Part shown: piece by piece, positions 33,849 to 41,733 of the stretch | How positions within the stretch are numbered: position 1 is the stretch's first letter | How the letters are laid out: each line of letters starts with the position of its first letter | NCBI RefSeq assembly: GCF_001188955.3 | Contig: NZ_JPRF03000026.1 | Span: 47,056-111,055 of the forward strand | Length of the DNA stretch: 64,000 nucleotides | Source of the DNA: Kitasatospora aureofaciens | Lineage (GTDB): Bacteria; Actinomycetota; Actinomycetes; Streptomycetales; Streptomycetaceae | Direction of reading: 5' to 3' | Made by a program: the position numbers and the translations under genes | The notes under the pieces: model-generated | Databases searched by the model: none | The model's input: the letters and a program-made list of their open reading frames with translations, nothing else | What the model was told of the DNA's origin: nothing

Positions 33849-34116
33849 GGCGTGGACCCGGACACCGTCCGCGGCATCGACGGCGACGCCGACACCCGGG
33901 TCGGTCGCCGGGCCTGGGCGCTGATGGAGGTCGCCCGGCACGCCGCGGCCGTCGGGCACTCCGACCTTGACCTGGTCACCGCCCGCAAGCGGGTCCCCCG
34001 AGGTCCTGGAGCCGGTCTTCGATCGGATGGCCACCCAGGGCTACCTCAGCCGCGACGGCGACCGCCTCCTCCACGCCCAGGCCGGCGCCCGCGCGAAGGA
34101 CGGCGCCAGGGTCTGA
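33849..34116 (+). pseudogene. Degraded C-terminal tail, transporter- or MarR-like, frameshifted
   Basis: One frame reads GVDPDTVRGIDGDADTRVGRRAWALMEVARHAAAVGHSDLDLVT up to about 34000, then after a shift another frame reads PEVLEPVFDRMATQGYLSRDGDRLLHAQAGAR and stops at 34114-34116. Joined together this resembles the helical and winged-helix-like tail found at the end of some actinomycete DHA2 transporters or MarR-type proteins. The family identification is tentative. No start codon or upstream domain remains. Confidence 0.45.
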
Positions 34117-34125
34117 CCGGGCAGG

Positions 34126-35010
34126 TCAGCGGGCCAGCAGGTCCCGGACGGCCGAGGTGATCTCCTCGGGCGCCTCCTCCGCCATGAAGTGCCCCGCACC
34201 GGTCAGCCGGTGGTCCAGGTCCGGCGCCCACGCCCGCCACACCGCGGCGGCGTCGTAGCCCAGCCGCGCTCCCCAGTCCTGCTGGACCACCGTCACGGGC
34301 ATCGCCAGCTGGGACCCGGCGTCCAGATCCGCCTGGTCGTGCCGGACGTCGACGCCCGCCGAGGCCCGGTAGTCCGCGACGATCGAGGCCACCGCGGCGG
34401 CGCTCGCCCGCAGGTACTCGGCCCGGACCTCCGGCGGCAGGACGGCCGGATCGTCCGCCCAGGCGTCGAGGAAGGAACCGAAGAACGCGTCCGCGCTGTT
34501 CGCGATCATCGTCTCCGGCAGGCCGGGCGGCTGCGCCATCAGGTACAGGTGGTAGCCGACCGCCGCCGACACCCCGTGCAGGACGTTCCACATGTCGAGC
34601 GTCGGCACGACGTCGAGGATGCCCAGGTGGGTGACGGTATCGGGGTGGTCCAGCCCGGCCCGGAAGGCGACCAGGGCGCCCCGGTCGTGGCCTACCAGCG
34701 CGAAGCGGTCGTGGCCGAGCGCGGCCGCCAGGGCCACCACGTCGGCGGCCATGGTGCGCTTGGCGTACACCTCGGGACCGGTCCCGGCCGGCTTGTCGCT
34801 GGCGCCGTAGCCCCGCAGGTCGGGGCAGATCACCGTGTGCTCGTCGGCGAGCCGCTCGGCGACGTGCCGCCACATCAGGTGGGTCTGGGGGAAGCCGTGC
34901 AGCAGCACGACCGGGCTTCCGCTGCCGTTTCCGCCGACCGCGGCGGTCAGCTGCACCCCGTCCGCGCCGGGCAGGCGGAGGTGGTCGAAGCCGGGGATGG
35001 TGGGTGCCAT
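34126..35010 (-). CDS. Alpha/beta hydrolase, haloacetate dehalogenase / epoxide hydrolase type
   Basis: A 294-residue hydrolase starting MAPTIPGFDHLRLPGADGVQL; a longer frame lacks a ribosome site. HGFPQTHLMWRHV gives the oxyanion region, DLRGYGASDKP the next loop, and GHDRGALVAF near residue 117 the Asp nucleophile. The catalytic His is in GAGHFMAEEAPEEI near the end. In fluoroacetate dehalogenases the nucleophile is followed by DRxxR and a His-Trp pair lines the halide pocket. Here the second Arg is Leu (DRGAL), and the pocket segment reads GYHLYLMAQP without Trp. Defluorination is therefore doubtful, and another ester or epoxide substrate is likely. It is divergent from a SARP regulator. 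Confidence 0.85.
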   Translation of the reverse strand: MAPTIPGFDHLRLPGADGVQLTAAVGGNGSGSPVVLLHGFPQTHLMWRHVAERLADEHTVICPDLRGYGASDKPAGTGPEVYAKRTMAADVVALAAALGHDRFALVGHDRGALVAFRAGLDHPDTVTHLGILDVVPTLDMWNVLHGVSAAVGYHLYLMAQPPGLPETMIANSADAFFGSFLDAWADDPAVLPPEVRAEYLRASAAAVASIVADYRASAGVDVRHDQADLDAGSQLAMPVTVVQQDWGARLGYDAAAVWRAWAPDLDHRLTGAGHFMAEEAPEEITSAVRDLLAR

Positions 35011-35180
35011 GGGGGGCGTCCTCTCGGGTCTGGGACTGGGCGTCGGCAACCGGGGGCCGGGGCCGGGAGGCTCGGGCCGGAACCGGGGCCGGGAACCGAC
35101 CCGACCAGCGTGGGCGACCGCGATCAGCAACCGATCAGTGCGGTTCGGCACGGCCCACCCCCGGCACCGAGGATGGGGGC

Positions 35181-37115
35181 ATGCGAATCGACGTGCTCGG
35201 AGCCGTACGGGCCCTCCGCGACGACGGCAGCCCGGTGGAGCTGGGCGGCCCCCGCCACCGCGAGGTGCTGGCCCGGCTGGTCGCCGCCGAGGGCCGGATG
35301 GTCACCACCGACACCCTCGTCGACGACCTGTGGACCGACCCTCCGGTCCGCGCCGTGGGCGCCCTGCGGACCTTCGTCGCCGCGCTGCGCCGCGCCCTCG
35401 AACCCGACCGTCCGCCGCGCGACGCGCCGCGCGTCCTCGTCACCGAGGGCCCCGGTTACGCGCTGCGCCTGCCCCGCGAGGACGTGGACGCCCACCGGTT
35501 CCAGGACACCCTGGCCCGCGCCCGGCGCGACCCCGGCGCGGTGGCCGAACTCGGCGCGGTGCTCGCCGCCTGGCGCGGGCCCGCCTATGCCGACGTGCCC
35601 GACTCCGCCTGGGCGCAGCGCGAGCGCGCCCGACTGGAGGAGCTGCGGCTGGAGGCGGTGGAACTGCGCGCCCGGATTCTGCTCGACTCCGGGCAGGGGG
35701 CCGAGCTCGTCGCCGAGTTGGGCGCCCACGTCGCCGAACACCCGTGGCGCGAGCCGGCCTGGGGCCTGCTCGCCCGTGCGCTGCACCGGGCGGGTCGCCA
35801 GGCCGATGCCCTGGCCGTCCTCCGCCGCGCCCGCAGCATGCTCGTCGACCAGCTCGGGCTCGACCCGGGTGCCGAACTCCGGCGCCTGGAGACCGAGATC
35901 CTCAACGGCCCCGCGCCCGGCGAGGCCGCCCGCGCCACCTGGGCCGGCCCCGGCGTGCGGCTCGGCCCGCGCACCACCGTGGAGCTGGCCCGCACCCTCG
36001 CCCTGGCGGGCGGCGACGCCCTCGTCCACTCCCGGCGCGACCGGCTCGCCGCGATCCGGGCGGCCGAACGCACCGGAGACCTCCTGCTGACCGCCCGGAT
36101 CATCGGCGCCTACGACGTGCCCGCGCTCTGGAGCCGGGCCGACGACCCCGAACAGTCGCGCGCGGTCGTGGAGGCCGCCGAGCGCACCCTGAGCGCGCTC
36201 GGCCCCGACGGGCCCGCCGACCTGTCGGCCCGTCTCCTGGCCACCATCGCCGTCGAGAGCCGCAGCGCCGACCTGTCCGGGGCCGAACCGGTGCGCGCCG
36301 GGCGGGCGGCCAGGCAGGCCGAGGCGCTGGCCCGGGGCCTGGCCGATCCCGGCCTGCTGGCCTTCGCCCTCAACGGGGTGTTCCTGCAGTCCTTCGGCCG
36401 CCCCGGGCTGGCCCCGGTCCGGGACCGGATCGGCGCCGAGCTGCTCGACCTGGGCGGCCGGCACGGGCTGGCGAACTTCGCCGTACTGGGCCGGCTCGTC
36501 CGCCTGCAGTCCGCCTCGGCTCTGGGCGAACTGGACGCCGCGACCGCCCACGCCGAGGCGGCCGACGGGCTCGCCGCCACCACCGAGGCGCCGCTCGTCC
36601 CCGTCCTCACCGGGTGGCTCCGCGCCCGGGTCACGGCCGCCCGCAGCACCGAACCCGGCGGGCCGACCGCCGCCACGGCCGCGGCGGAGTACCGCGCCGC
36701 CGAGGAGGCCCTCCGGACGGCCGGGATGCCGGGGCTGCACCGCGGGCTCTTCCCGCTCGCCCTGCTGGGGCTGCGCCTGCTGCACGACCGGCCGGCGCCC
36801 ACCGACCGGCGGCTCGACTGGGGACCGTACCGGCCCTGGACCCGGCCCCTGGTGCTGCTCGCCGAGGACCGGACCGCGGAGGCCCGGGCCGCCCTCGCCG
36901 CGGCGCCCGAACCACCGCACGACCACCTCCAGGAGGCCCTGTGGTGCCTGACGGCCCGCGCCGCCGTCCGCCTCGGCGAACGCACCGTCGCCGCCCGGGC
37001 CGCGGCCGCCCTGCGCGGCGCCGCCGCGGAGGACGCCGGCGCGGCCAGCGGGATGCTGACGCTGGGCCCGGTGGCGCGGTACCTGGCGGAGGCGGAGGCC
37101 TGCGCCGGGAATTGA
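35181..37115 (+). CDS. SARP-type regulator with BTAD domain and extended C-terminus
   Basis: A 644-residue protein starting MRIDVLGAVRALRDDGSPVEL behind GAGGATGGGG. Residues 1-90 form an OmpR-like winged helix (GGPRHREVLARLVAAEGRMV, LVDDLWTD), and residues about 95-240 the bacterial transcriptional activation domain (DAHRFQDTLARA, HPWREPAWGLLARALHRAGRQADALAVLRRARSMLVDQLGLDPGAELRRLE). The rest is an alpha-helical, TPR-like region without a visible P-loop, so it differs from AfsR. SARPs activate secondary-metabolite genes by binding direct repeats. No biosynthetic cluster is adjacent; its divergent partner is the hydrolase at 34126. Confidence 0.88.
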   Translation: MRIDVLGAVRALRDDGSPVELGGPRHREVLARLVAAEGRMVTTDTLVDDLWTDPPVRAVGALRTFVAALRRALEPDRPPRDAPRVLVTEGPGYALRLPREDVDAHRFQDTLARARRDPGAVAELGAVLAAWRGPAYADVPDSAWAQRERARLEELRLEAVELRARILLDSGQGAELVAELGAHVAEHPWREPAWGLLARALHRAGRQADALAVLRRARSMLVDQLGLDPGAELRRLETEILNGPAPGEAARATWAGPGVRLGPRTTVELARTLALAGGDALVHSRRDRLAAIRAAERTGDLLLTARIIGAYDVPALWSRADDPEQSRAVVEAAERTLSALGPDGPADLSARLLATIAVESRSADLSGAEPVRAGRAARQAEALARGLADPGLLAFALNGVFLQSFGRPGLAPVRDRIGAELLDLGGRHGLANFAVLGRLVRLQSASALGELDAATAHAEAADGLAATTEAPLVPVLTGWLRARVTAARSTEPGGPTAATAAAEYRAAEEALRTAGMPGLHRGLFPLALLGLRLLHDRPAPTDRRLDWGPYRPWTRPLVLLAEDRTAEARAALAAAPEPPHDHLQEALWCLTARAAVRLGERTVAARAAAALRGAAAEDAGAASGMLTLGPVARYLAEAEACAGN

Positions 37116-37256
37116 CGGTCGCAGGTGCGGCCGGAGTCGGCGACGGGGCAGCCGCACCTGCTGATGCCCGATCGTGGAGGAGGTCATCGCCTGACCGGGC
37201 ACCGGACCCCGCGGCGGGCCCACCGGCCGGCGGCAGGTCAACCGGTCGGCGGCGGG

Positions 37257-38321
37257 TCACCCGGCCAGCGGCGGGTCGAGCCGGGCGAAGCCGGCCTGGC
37301 GGCGGTACGGGAAGTACGGGTAGGGCGCGGTACGGGCGCTGGCCGCGTCCAGCCGGGCGACCTGGTCCTCCGTCAGCGACCAGCCGATGGCGCCGAGGTT
37401 CTGCCGGAGCTGCTCCTCGTTGCGGGCGCCGATGATGACCGAGGAGACGGTCGGGCGGCGCAGCAGCCAGTTGATGGCCACCTGGGGGACGGTGCGGCCG
37501 GTCTCGGCGGCGATCCCGTCCAGGGCGTCGACCACCCGGTACAGCAGCTCGTCCTCGACCGGCGGGCCGTAGTCGGCGGTGTCGTGCAGCCGGCTGCCGG
37601 CCGGGAGCGGTTCACCGCGCCGGATCCGGCCGGTGAGGCGGCCCCAGCCGAGCGGGCTCCACACCAGGGCGCCGACGCCCTCCTGCCGGGCGAGCGGCAT
37701 CAGCTCCCACTCGTAGTCGCGACCGACCAGTGAGTAGTAGACCTGGTGGGCGGCGTAGCGGGGGCGGCCGTGGCGGTCGGCGAGGTCCAGGGACTTCATC
37801 AGCTGCCAGCCGGAGAAGTTGGAGACGCCGGTGTAGCGGATCTTGCCCGCGCGGACCAGGTCCTCCAGGGTGGCCAGTACCTCCTCGATCGGGGTGGCGG
37901 CGTCGTAGGCGTGCAGTTGGAACAGGTCGAGGTAGTCGGTGCCGAGGCGGCGCAGGGCGTCGTCCACCGACCGGATGAGCCGGGCCCGGGAGGTACCGGC
38001 GTCCTGCGGGCCGTCGCCGAGCGGCAGTCCGGCCTTGGTGGAGATCAGCACCCGGTCGCGGCGGCCGCGGACGGCCTGGCCGAGCACCTCTTCGGACGCG
38101 CCGTCGGAGTAGACGTCGGCGGTGTCGAAGAGGGTGACCCCCGCGTCGACGGCGATGTCGAGCAGCCGGCGGGCCTCCTGGACGTCGGTGGTGCCCCAGG
38201 CGCCGAACAGCGGGCCGCGGCCGCCGAAGGTGCCGGTGCCGAGGCTGAGCGCGGGGACCTTGAGTCCGGATGCGCCGAGCCGGCGGTACTCCATGCCGTT
38301 GGATTCCATGGTGGTTGCCAT
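37257..38321 (-). CDS. Aldo/keto reductase
   Basis: A 354-residue enzyme starting MATTMESNGMEYRRLGASGLKVPALSLGTGTFGG. It is an NADPH-dependent (alpha/beta)8 barrel: the catalytic Asp and Tyr are in LFDTADVYSDGASEE near residues 66-80, the Lys in VLISTKAGLPLG near residue 96, and the His in YLDLFQLHAYD near residue 138. GRTVPQVAINWLLRRPTVSSVIIGARNEEQL forms the cofactor-binding C-terminus. It reduces aldehydes or ketones of unknown identity. It is divergent from a TetR regulator, with two matching 24-bp operators between them, so it is probably repressed until an inducing carbonyl compound appears. Confidence 0.92.
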   Translation of the reverse strand: MATTMESNGMEYRRLGASGLKVPALSLGTGTFGGRGPLFGAWGTTDVQEARRLLDIAVDAGVTLFDTADVYSDGASEEVLGQAVRGRRDRVLISTKAGLPLGDGPQDAGTSRARLIRSVDDALRRLGTDYLDLFQLHAYDAATPIEEVLATLEDLVRAGKIRYTGVSNFSGWQLMKSLDLADRHGRPRYAAHQVYYSLVGRDYEWELMPLARQEGVGALVWSPLGWGRLTGRIRRGEPLPAGSRLHDTADYGPPVEDELLYRVVDALDGIAAETGRTVPQVAINWLLRRPTVSSVIIGARNEEQLRQNLGAIGWSLTEDQVARLDAASARTAPYPYFPYRRQAGFARLDPPLAG

Positions 38322-38343
38322 GACAGTTCTCCCCTCGAAGCCC

Positions 38344-38367
38344 CTAATGGGACTCCCGTTCCGTTAG
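38344..38367 (-). promoter_or_regulatory. TetR operator 1, upstream of the aldo/keto reductase
   Basis: CTAATGGGA, six bases, TTCCGTTAG: an imperfect palindrome with nine-base arms, 22 bases upstream of the reductase ATG. The same architecture with the same spacing is found at 38398-38421. Confidence 0.65.
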
Positions 38368-38397
38368 GATGTCTCGAAGTTAGCAGACTTCGCCCTA

Positions 38398-38421
38398 CTA
38401 ATGGAACAGGAATCCCGTTAA
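38398..38421 (+). promoter_or_regulatory. TetR operator 2, overlapping the regulator's own start
   Basis: CTAATGGAA, six bases, TCCCGTTAA: the same arms and spacing as operator 1. It ends on the A of the TetR ATG, a position suited to autorepression. Confidence 0.65.
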
Positions 38422-39104
38422 TGGCTGCCGAGCCGGTTGAAGCCGCCGCGTCCGCCGCCCCTGCCGCGCCCGGGACGCCGGGCACGCCCGAGAGACCCGG
38501 GACGCCCGGAACCGTCCGCCCGGGGGGCCGCACCGCCCGGGTCCGCGCCGCCGTCCTGCGGGCCGCCGAGGACGCCCTGGTCGAGCACGGCTTCGGCGGC
38601 CTCGACCTCGCCGACCTCGCCCAGCGGGCCGAGGTCGGCCGCACCACCGTCTACCGCCGCTGGGGCAGCACCACCGCCCTGGTCGCCGACCTGCTCACCG
38701 ACATGGCCGAGCAGTCGCTGCCGCGCTCCCGCAGCGGCTCGCTCGCCGAGGACCTCCGGGCCAACGCCCGGCTGGTCCGGCGGACCCTGGCGGACCCTCG
38801 GCAGGGCGCGCTGTTCCGGGCCGTCATCGTCGCCGCCAACGGCGATCCGGGGACGGCCGAGGCCCTGCGGCACTTCTACCGGCGCCGGGTGGAGGAATGG
38901 GCGCCGTGCGTCACCGAGGCCGTCGAACGCGGCGAACTCCCGCCGGACACCGACCCGTTCGAGGTGATCCGGGCCGTCTCGGCGCCGCTCTACTACCGGA
39001 TGCTCACCACCGCCGAGCCGCTCGACGAGCCGGCCGCCGACCGCGCCGCGGCCGCCGCCGAGGCCGCCGCCCGGGCGGGGGCGTACCGGCGCCAGGAGCC
39101 CTGA
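38421..39104 (+). CDS. TetR-family regulator
   Basis: A 227-residue protein starting MAAEPVEAAASAAPAAPG. The first about 38 residues are an unusual Ala/Pro/Gly-rich tail (GTPGTPERPGTPGT). The helix-turn-helix follows at about 40-90 (VLRAAEDALVEHGFGGLDLADLAQRAEVGRTTVYRRWGSTTALVADLL). The C-terminal domain contains FRAVIVAANGDPGTAEALRHFYRRR, typical of the TetR_C ligand-binding subgroup. It probably represses itself and the divergent aldo/keto reductase through the two 24-bp palindromes. The inducer is unknown. No clear ribosome site precedes the ATG, so the message may be leaderless. Confidence 0.9.
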   Translation: MAAEPVEAAASAAPAAPGTPGTPERPGTPGTVRPGGRTARVRAAVLRAAEDALVEHGFGGLDLADLAQRAEVGRTTVYRRWGSTTALVADLLTDMAEQSLPRSRSGSLAEDLRANARLVRRTLADPRQGALFRAVIVAANGDPGTAEALRHFYRRRVEEWAPCVTEAVERGELPPDTDPFEVIRAVSAPLYYRMLTTAEPLDEPAADRAAAAAEAAARAGAYRRQEP

Positions 39105-39132
39105 ACGGGCCCGGCCGCACGGCCGGGTACCG

Positions 39133-39170
39133 GAACGGCCGCACAACGCGGTTGCGTGGTGCGGCCGTTC
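39133..39170. terminator. Strong bidirectional hairpin between TetR and TerD genes
   Basis: GAACGGCCGCAC pairs exactly with GTGCGGCCGTTC, and inside it ACGC pairs with GCGT around a GGTT loop, with one mismatch between the two stems. It lies between two convergent genes and can end transcription from both sides. The rest of 39105-39329 holds nothing else that I can support. Confidence 0.75.
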
Positions 39171-39329
39171 GGCATGGGAGGCTCATCGAGCGGGTCGGTC
39201 TCGTAGGTCTCCCGCATGTGCTCCAGCGACCTACGGGCAGATGGCGGTCGTCGTCGGCTGACCGGACCGGCCGGAACCGGTACGTCGGTTCCGGCCGTTG
39301 GGAGGGAGCAGGAGGAGTGGCGACGATGC

Positions 39330-40385
39330 TCAGAAGAACGAGTCGTCGTCGTCCTCGTAGTAGTTGTTGACGACCACCTGGGGCTCGTCGTCACTCAGCG
39401 CCTCGTTGAGCAGCATGCCGCCGACCAGACCGGCCGCACCGGCGCCGAGCATGGCGCCGGTCCCGAAGCGGCGGCCGCCCTGGTCCTGCTGCTGGGCGGG
39501 CACGTGCGGCTGGACCTGCTGCTGCGGGTAGCCCGCCTGCTGCGGGGTGTAGAACGGCGGGACGGTCGTCTGCACCCGCTGGGCACAGGCCGCGCAGGTC
39601 TCGACCTGGCGCGGCACGCCCCACTGCGGCTGCCACAGCACCACGGCCGAGCCGACGCCGTGGGTGGGGTCGAAGAAACACGTCACGGGCGAACTCCCTG
39701 TAGCTGGCTGGGTCTTCGGAACGGCGGGGACGACGGCGGCGGGCGCTGCCGCCGGCATCGGGGGCAGCGGCGCGGGGGCCGGGGCCGACGCCGGGGCCGA
39801 GGGGGCGGCCGGCGCCGGCTGGAGGACGTCGACGCCGAAGTCGGTGGCGATGCCCGCTAGCCCCGAGGCGTAGCCCTGGCCGACGGCGCGGAACTTCCAG
39901 TCCGCGCCGTTCCGGTAGAGCTCGCCGAACACCATCGCCGTCTCGCTGCCCGTCTCCGGGATCACGTCGTAGCGGGCCACCTCGGCGCCGCCGTCCGCGT
40001 CGGTCAGCCGGACGTACGCGCCGCGCACCTGCCCGAAGGCCTGCCGGCGCTGCGCCGCATCGTAGATCGCCACCGCGAAGACGACCTTCTGCACGTCGGC
40101 CGAGACGTCCGCGAGCCGGACCTCGATCCGCTCCCGGTCCTCGCCCTCGCCGCCCCCGCCGTCGGCACCGAGGTGACGCACCGCGCCGTCCGGGCTCTGC
40201 AGGTTGTTGAAGAAGACGAAGTGCTGGTCCGTGAGGACCTTTCCGGACGCCCCGCAGAGCAGGGCGCTGGCGTCCAGGTCGTACCCGGGGCCGGCCGTCC
40301 AGCCGAGGCAGACCCGGACGGACCGCACGCCGGGCGCCTGCCGGTTAAGGGAGACGTTGCCGCCCTTCGTCAGGGCCACACTCAT
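39330..40385 (-). CDS. TerD-family protein with Cys-pair and glycine-rich tail
   Basis: A 351-residue protein starting MSVALTKGGNVSLNRQAPG at 40385. Residues 1-190 are a TerD domain: VCLGWTAGPGYDLDASALLCG, FVFFNNLQSPDGAVRH and VARYDVIPETGSETAMVFGELYR carry the acidic residues that bind calcium. A Pro/Ala linker (about 195-240) leads to a module with FDPTHGVG, Trp-rich segments and CAAC, possibly a zinc-binding site, then a Gln-rich stretch and GAMLGAGAAGLVGGMLLNEAL, which could insert in a membrane. TerD proteins belong to tellurite and oxidative stress responses. A SigR-like promoter is visible upstream. Confidence 0.87.
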   Translation of the reverse strand: MSVALTKGGNVSLNRQAPGVRSVRVCLGWTAGPGYDLDASALLCGASGKVLTDQHFVFFNNLQSPDGAVRHLGADGGGGEGEDRERIEVRLADVSADVQKVVFAVAIYDAAQRRQAFGQVRGAYVRLTDADGGAEVARYDVIPETGSETAMVFGELYRNGADWKFRAVGQGYASGLAGIATDFGVDVLQPAPAAPSAPASAPAPAPLPPMPAAAPAAVVPAVPKTQPATGSSPVTCFFDPTHGVGSAVVLWQPQWGVPRQVETCAACAQRVQTTVPPFYTPQQAGYPQQQVQPHVPAQQQDQGGRRFGTGAMLGAGAAGLVGGMLLNEALSDDEPQVVVNNYYEDDDDSFF

Positions 40386-40430
40386 GGGGTTTCCTCCACC
40401 ACCGTCCGAATCACGCTGTTCGACCACGAC

Positions 40431-40456
40431 AACGCTGTAGACGCCACACCGGTTCC
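40431..40456 (-). promoter_or_regulatory. Possible SigR-type promoter for the TerD gene
   Basis: Read leftward: GGAAC, exactly 18 bases, then GTT. The SigR consensus of thiol-oxidative stress is GGAAT-N18-GTT, so one base differs. It lies about 45 bases before the start codon. The match is short and could be chance. Confidence 0.35.
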
Positions 40457-40467
40457 CGGGACCTCGA

Positions 40468-41664
40468 TCAGAAGCGGACGGGGAGTTCCAGCAGGCCACG
40501 GGCCCTCATGGTGGGCCGGTGGCGCAGTTGCTCGGCCGGGACGCCCAGGGCCAGCGCGGGGAAGCGGCGCAGCAGGGCGGTGATCGCGAGCGCCGTCTCC
40601 ATCCGCGCCAGCGGGGCGCCCAGGCAGTAGTGGATGCCGTGGCCGAGCGCGAGGTGGCCGCTCTCCCTGCGGCGCAGGTCGAGCCGGTCGGGCTCGCCGA
40701 ACTGCTCGGGGTCGCGGTTGGCGGAGGCGAGCGAGAGCAGCACCGTCTCCCCCGCCGGGACGGTGACGCCGCCGATGGTGACGTCCTCGCGCGGGAAGCG
40801 GCGGATGGCCAGCGGGGCAGGTCCGTCGAAGCGGGCGAACTCCTCGACTGCTCCCGCGACCAGCTCCGGTTCGGCGCGCAGCGTGGCGAGCTGCTCGGGG
40901 TGGGTGAGCAGGGCGAGCACGGCGTTGGCGATCAGGTGGACGGTGTTCTCGTAGCCCGCGAAGAGGATGAGGAAGGCGAGCGAGGTCAGTTCCTCCTCGC
41001 TCAGCCGGTCCTGCTCGTCCCGGACGGCGATCAGGTCGGAGAGCAGGTCGTCGGCCGGCTCGGCGCGCTTGCGCCCGATCAGGCCGGTGAAGAAGGCGAG
41101 CATCGCCCTGACGGCGTCGCGGGCCTGCTCGGGGCGGTCCGGGTCCGGGGTGATCAGGGTGTCGGTCCAGGCCCGGAAGTCGTGCCGGTCGTCCTCGGGG
41201 ACGCCGAGCAGGTCGCAGATGACGGTGATCGGAAGCGGCGCGGCGTAGCGCGCGAGCAGGTCGACGCGGCGGCTGGGCCCGGCGGTGTCCTCGACGGCGT
41301 CGAGGAGTTGCTCGGCGACGCGCTCGATCGGCGCGCGCAGGGCGGCCATCCGGCGCGGGGTGAAGGCCTGGGCGACCAGGCGGCGGATCCGGGTGTGGTC
41401 CGGCGGGTCCATGTTGAGAAGGTTGGCGTCCAGCGCGGGCGGCAGCGCGAAGCCCCGGTAGTTGCCGGGCGCGGCGTGCGCCCTGTCGAGGGCGAGGCGC
41501 GGGTCGGCGAGGGCCTGGCGGACGTCCGGGTAGCGGGTCACCAGCCAGACGGGCAGCCCGTCCGGGCCGACGATCCGCTGGACGGGCGCCTCGGCGCGCA
41601 GTTCGGCGTAGGTGCCGTAGGGGTCGATGAGCAGGGACTTCACGGTCGGGTCGAGGGGTGTCAC
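40468..41664 (-). CDS. Cytochrome P450
   Basis: A 398-residue soluble bacterial P450 starting MTPLDPTVKSLLIDPYGTYAELR. The I-helix reads LFAGYENTVHLI near residue 240, the ExxR pair is EEFAR (about 283), and the haem ligand is Cys347 in GHGIHYCLGAPLAR. The residue seven before the Cys is Leu rather than the usual Phe (LALGHG instead of FGxG). The I-helix Thr is shifted by an Asn insertion, as in several macrolide-type P450s. It probably hydroxylates a small molecule and needs ferredoxin and a reductase from elsewhere. No partner is adjacent. Confidence 0.92.
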   Translation of the reverse strand: MTPLDPTVKSLLIDPYGTYAELRAEAPVQRIVGPDGLPVWLVTRYPDVRQALADPRLALDRAHAAPGNYRGFALPPALDANLLNMDPPDHTRIRRLVAQAFTPRRMAALRAPIERVAEQLLDAVEDTAGPSRRVDLLARYAAPLPITVICDLLGVPEDDRHDFRAWTDTLITPDPDRPEQARDAVRAMLAFFTGLIGRKRAEPADDLLSDLIAVRDEQDRLSEEELTSLAFLILFAGYENTVHLIANAVLALLTHPEQLATLRAEPELVAGAVEEFARFDGPAPLAIRRFPREDVTIGGVTVPAGETVLLSLASANRDPEQFGEPDRLDLRRRESGHLALGHGIHYCLGAPLARMETALAITALLRRFPALALGVPAEQLRHRPTMRARGLLELPVRF

Positions 41665-41733
41665 CCGGTCAGCCTACGGGGCGCGGGCAGGCACCCTGGC
41701 GGGGCGTCAGTGCCGTACCTATTGTCGGAGTCC

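Noticed and set aside
34126..37115. Secondary-metabolite cluster around the SARP regulator
   Set aside because: Neighbours are a lone hydrolase and an aldo/keto reductase; no synthase, NRPS or PKS module is encoded nearby.
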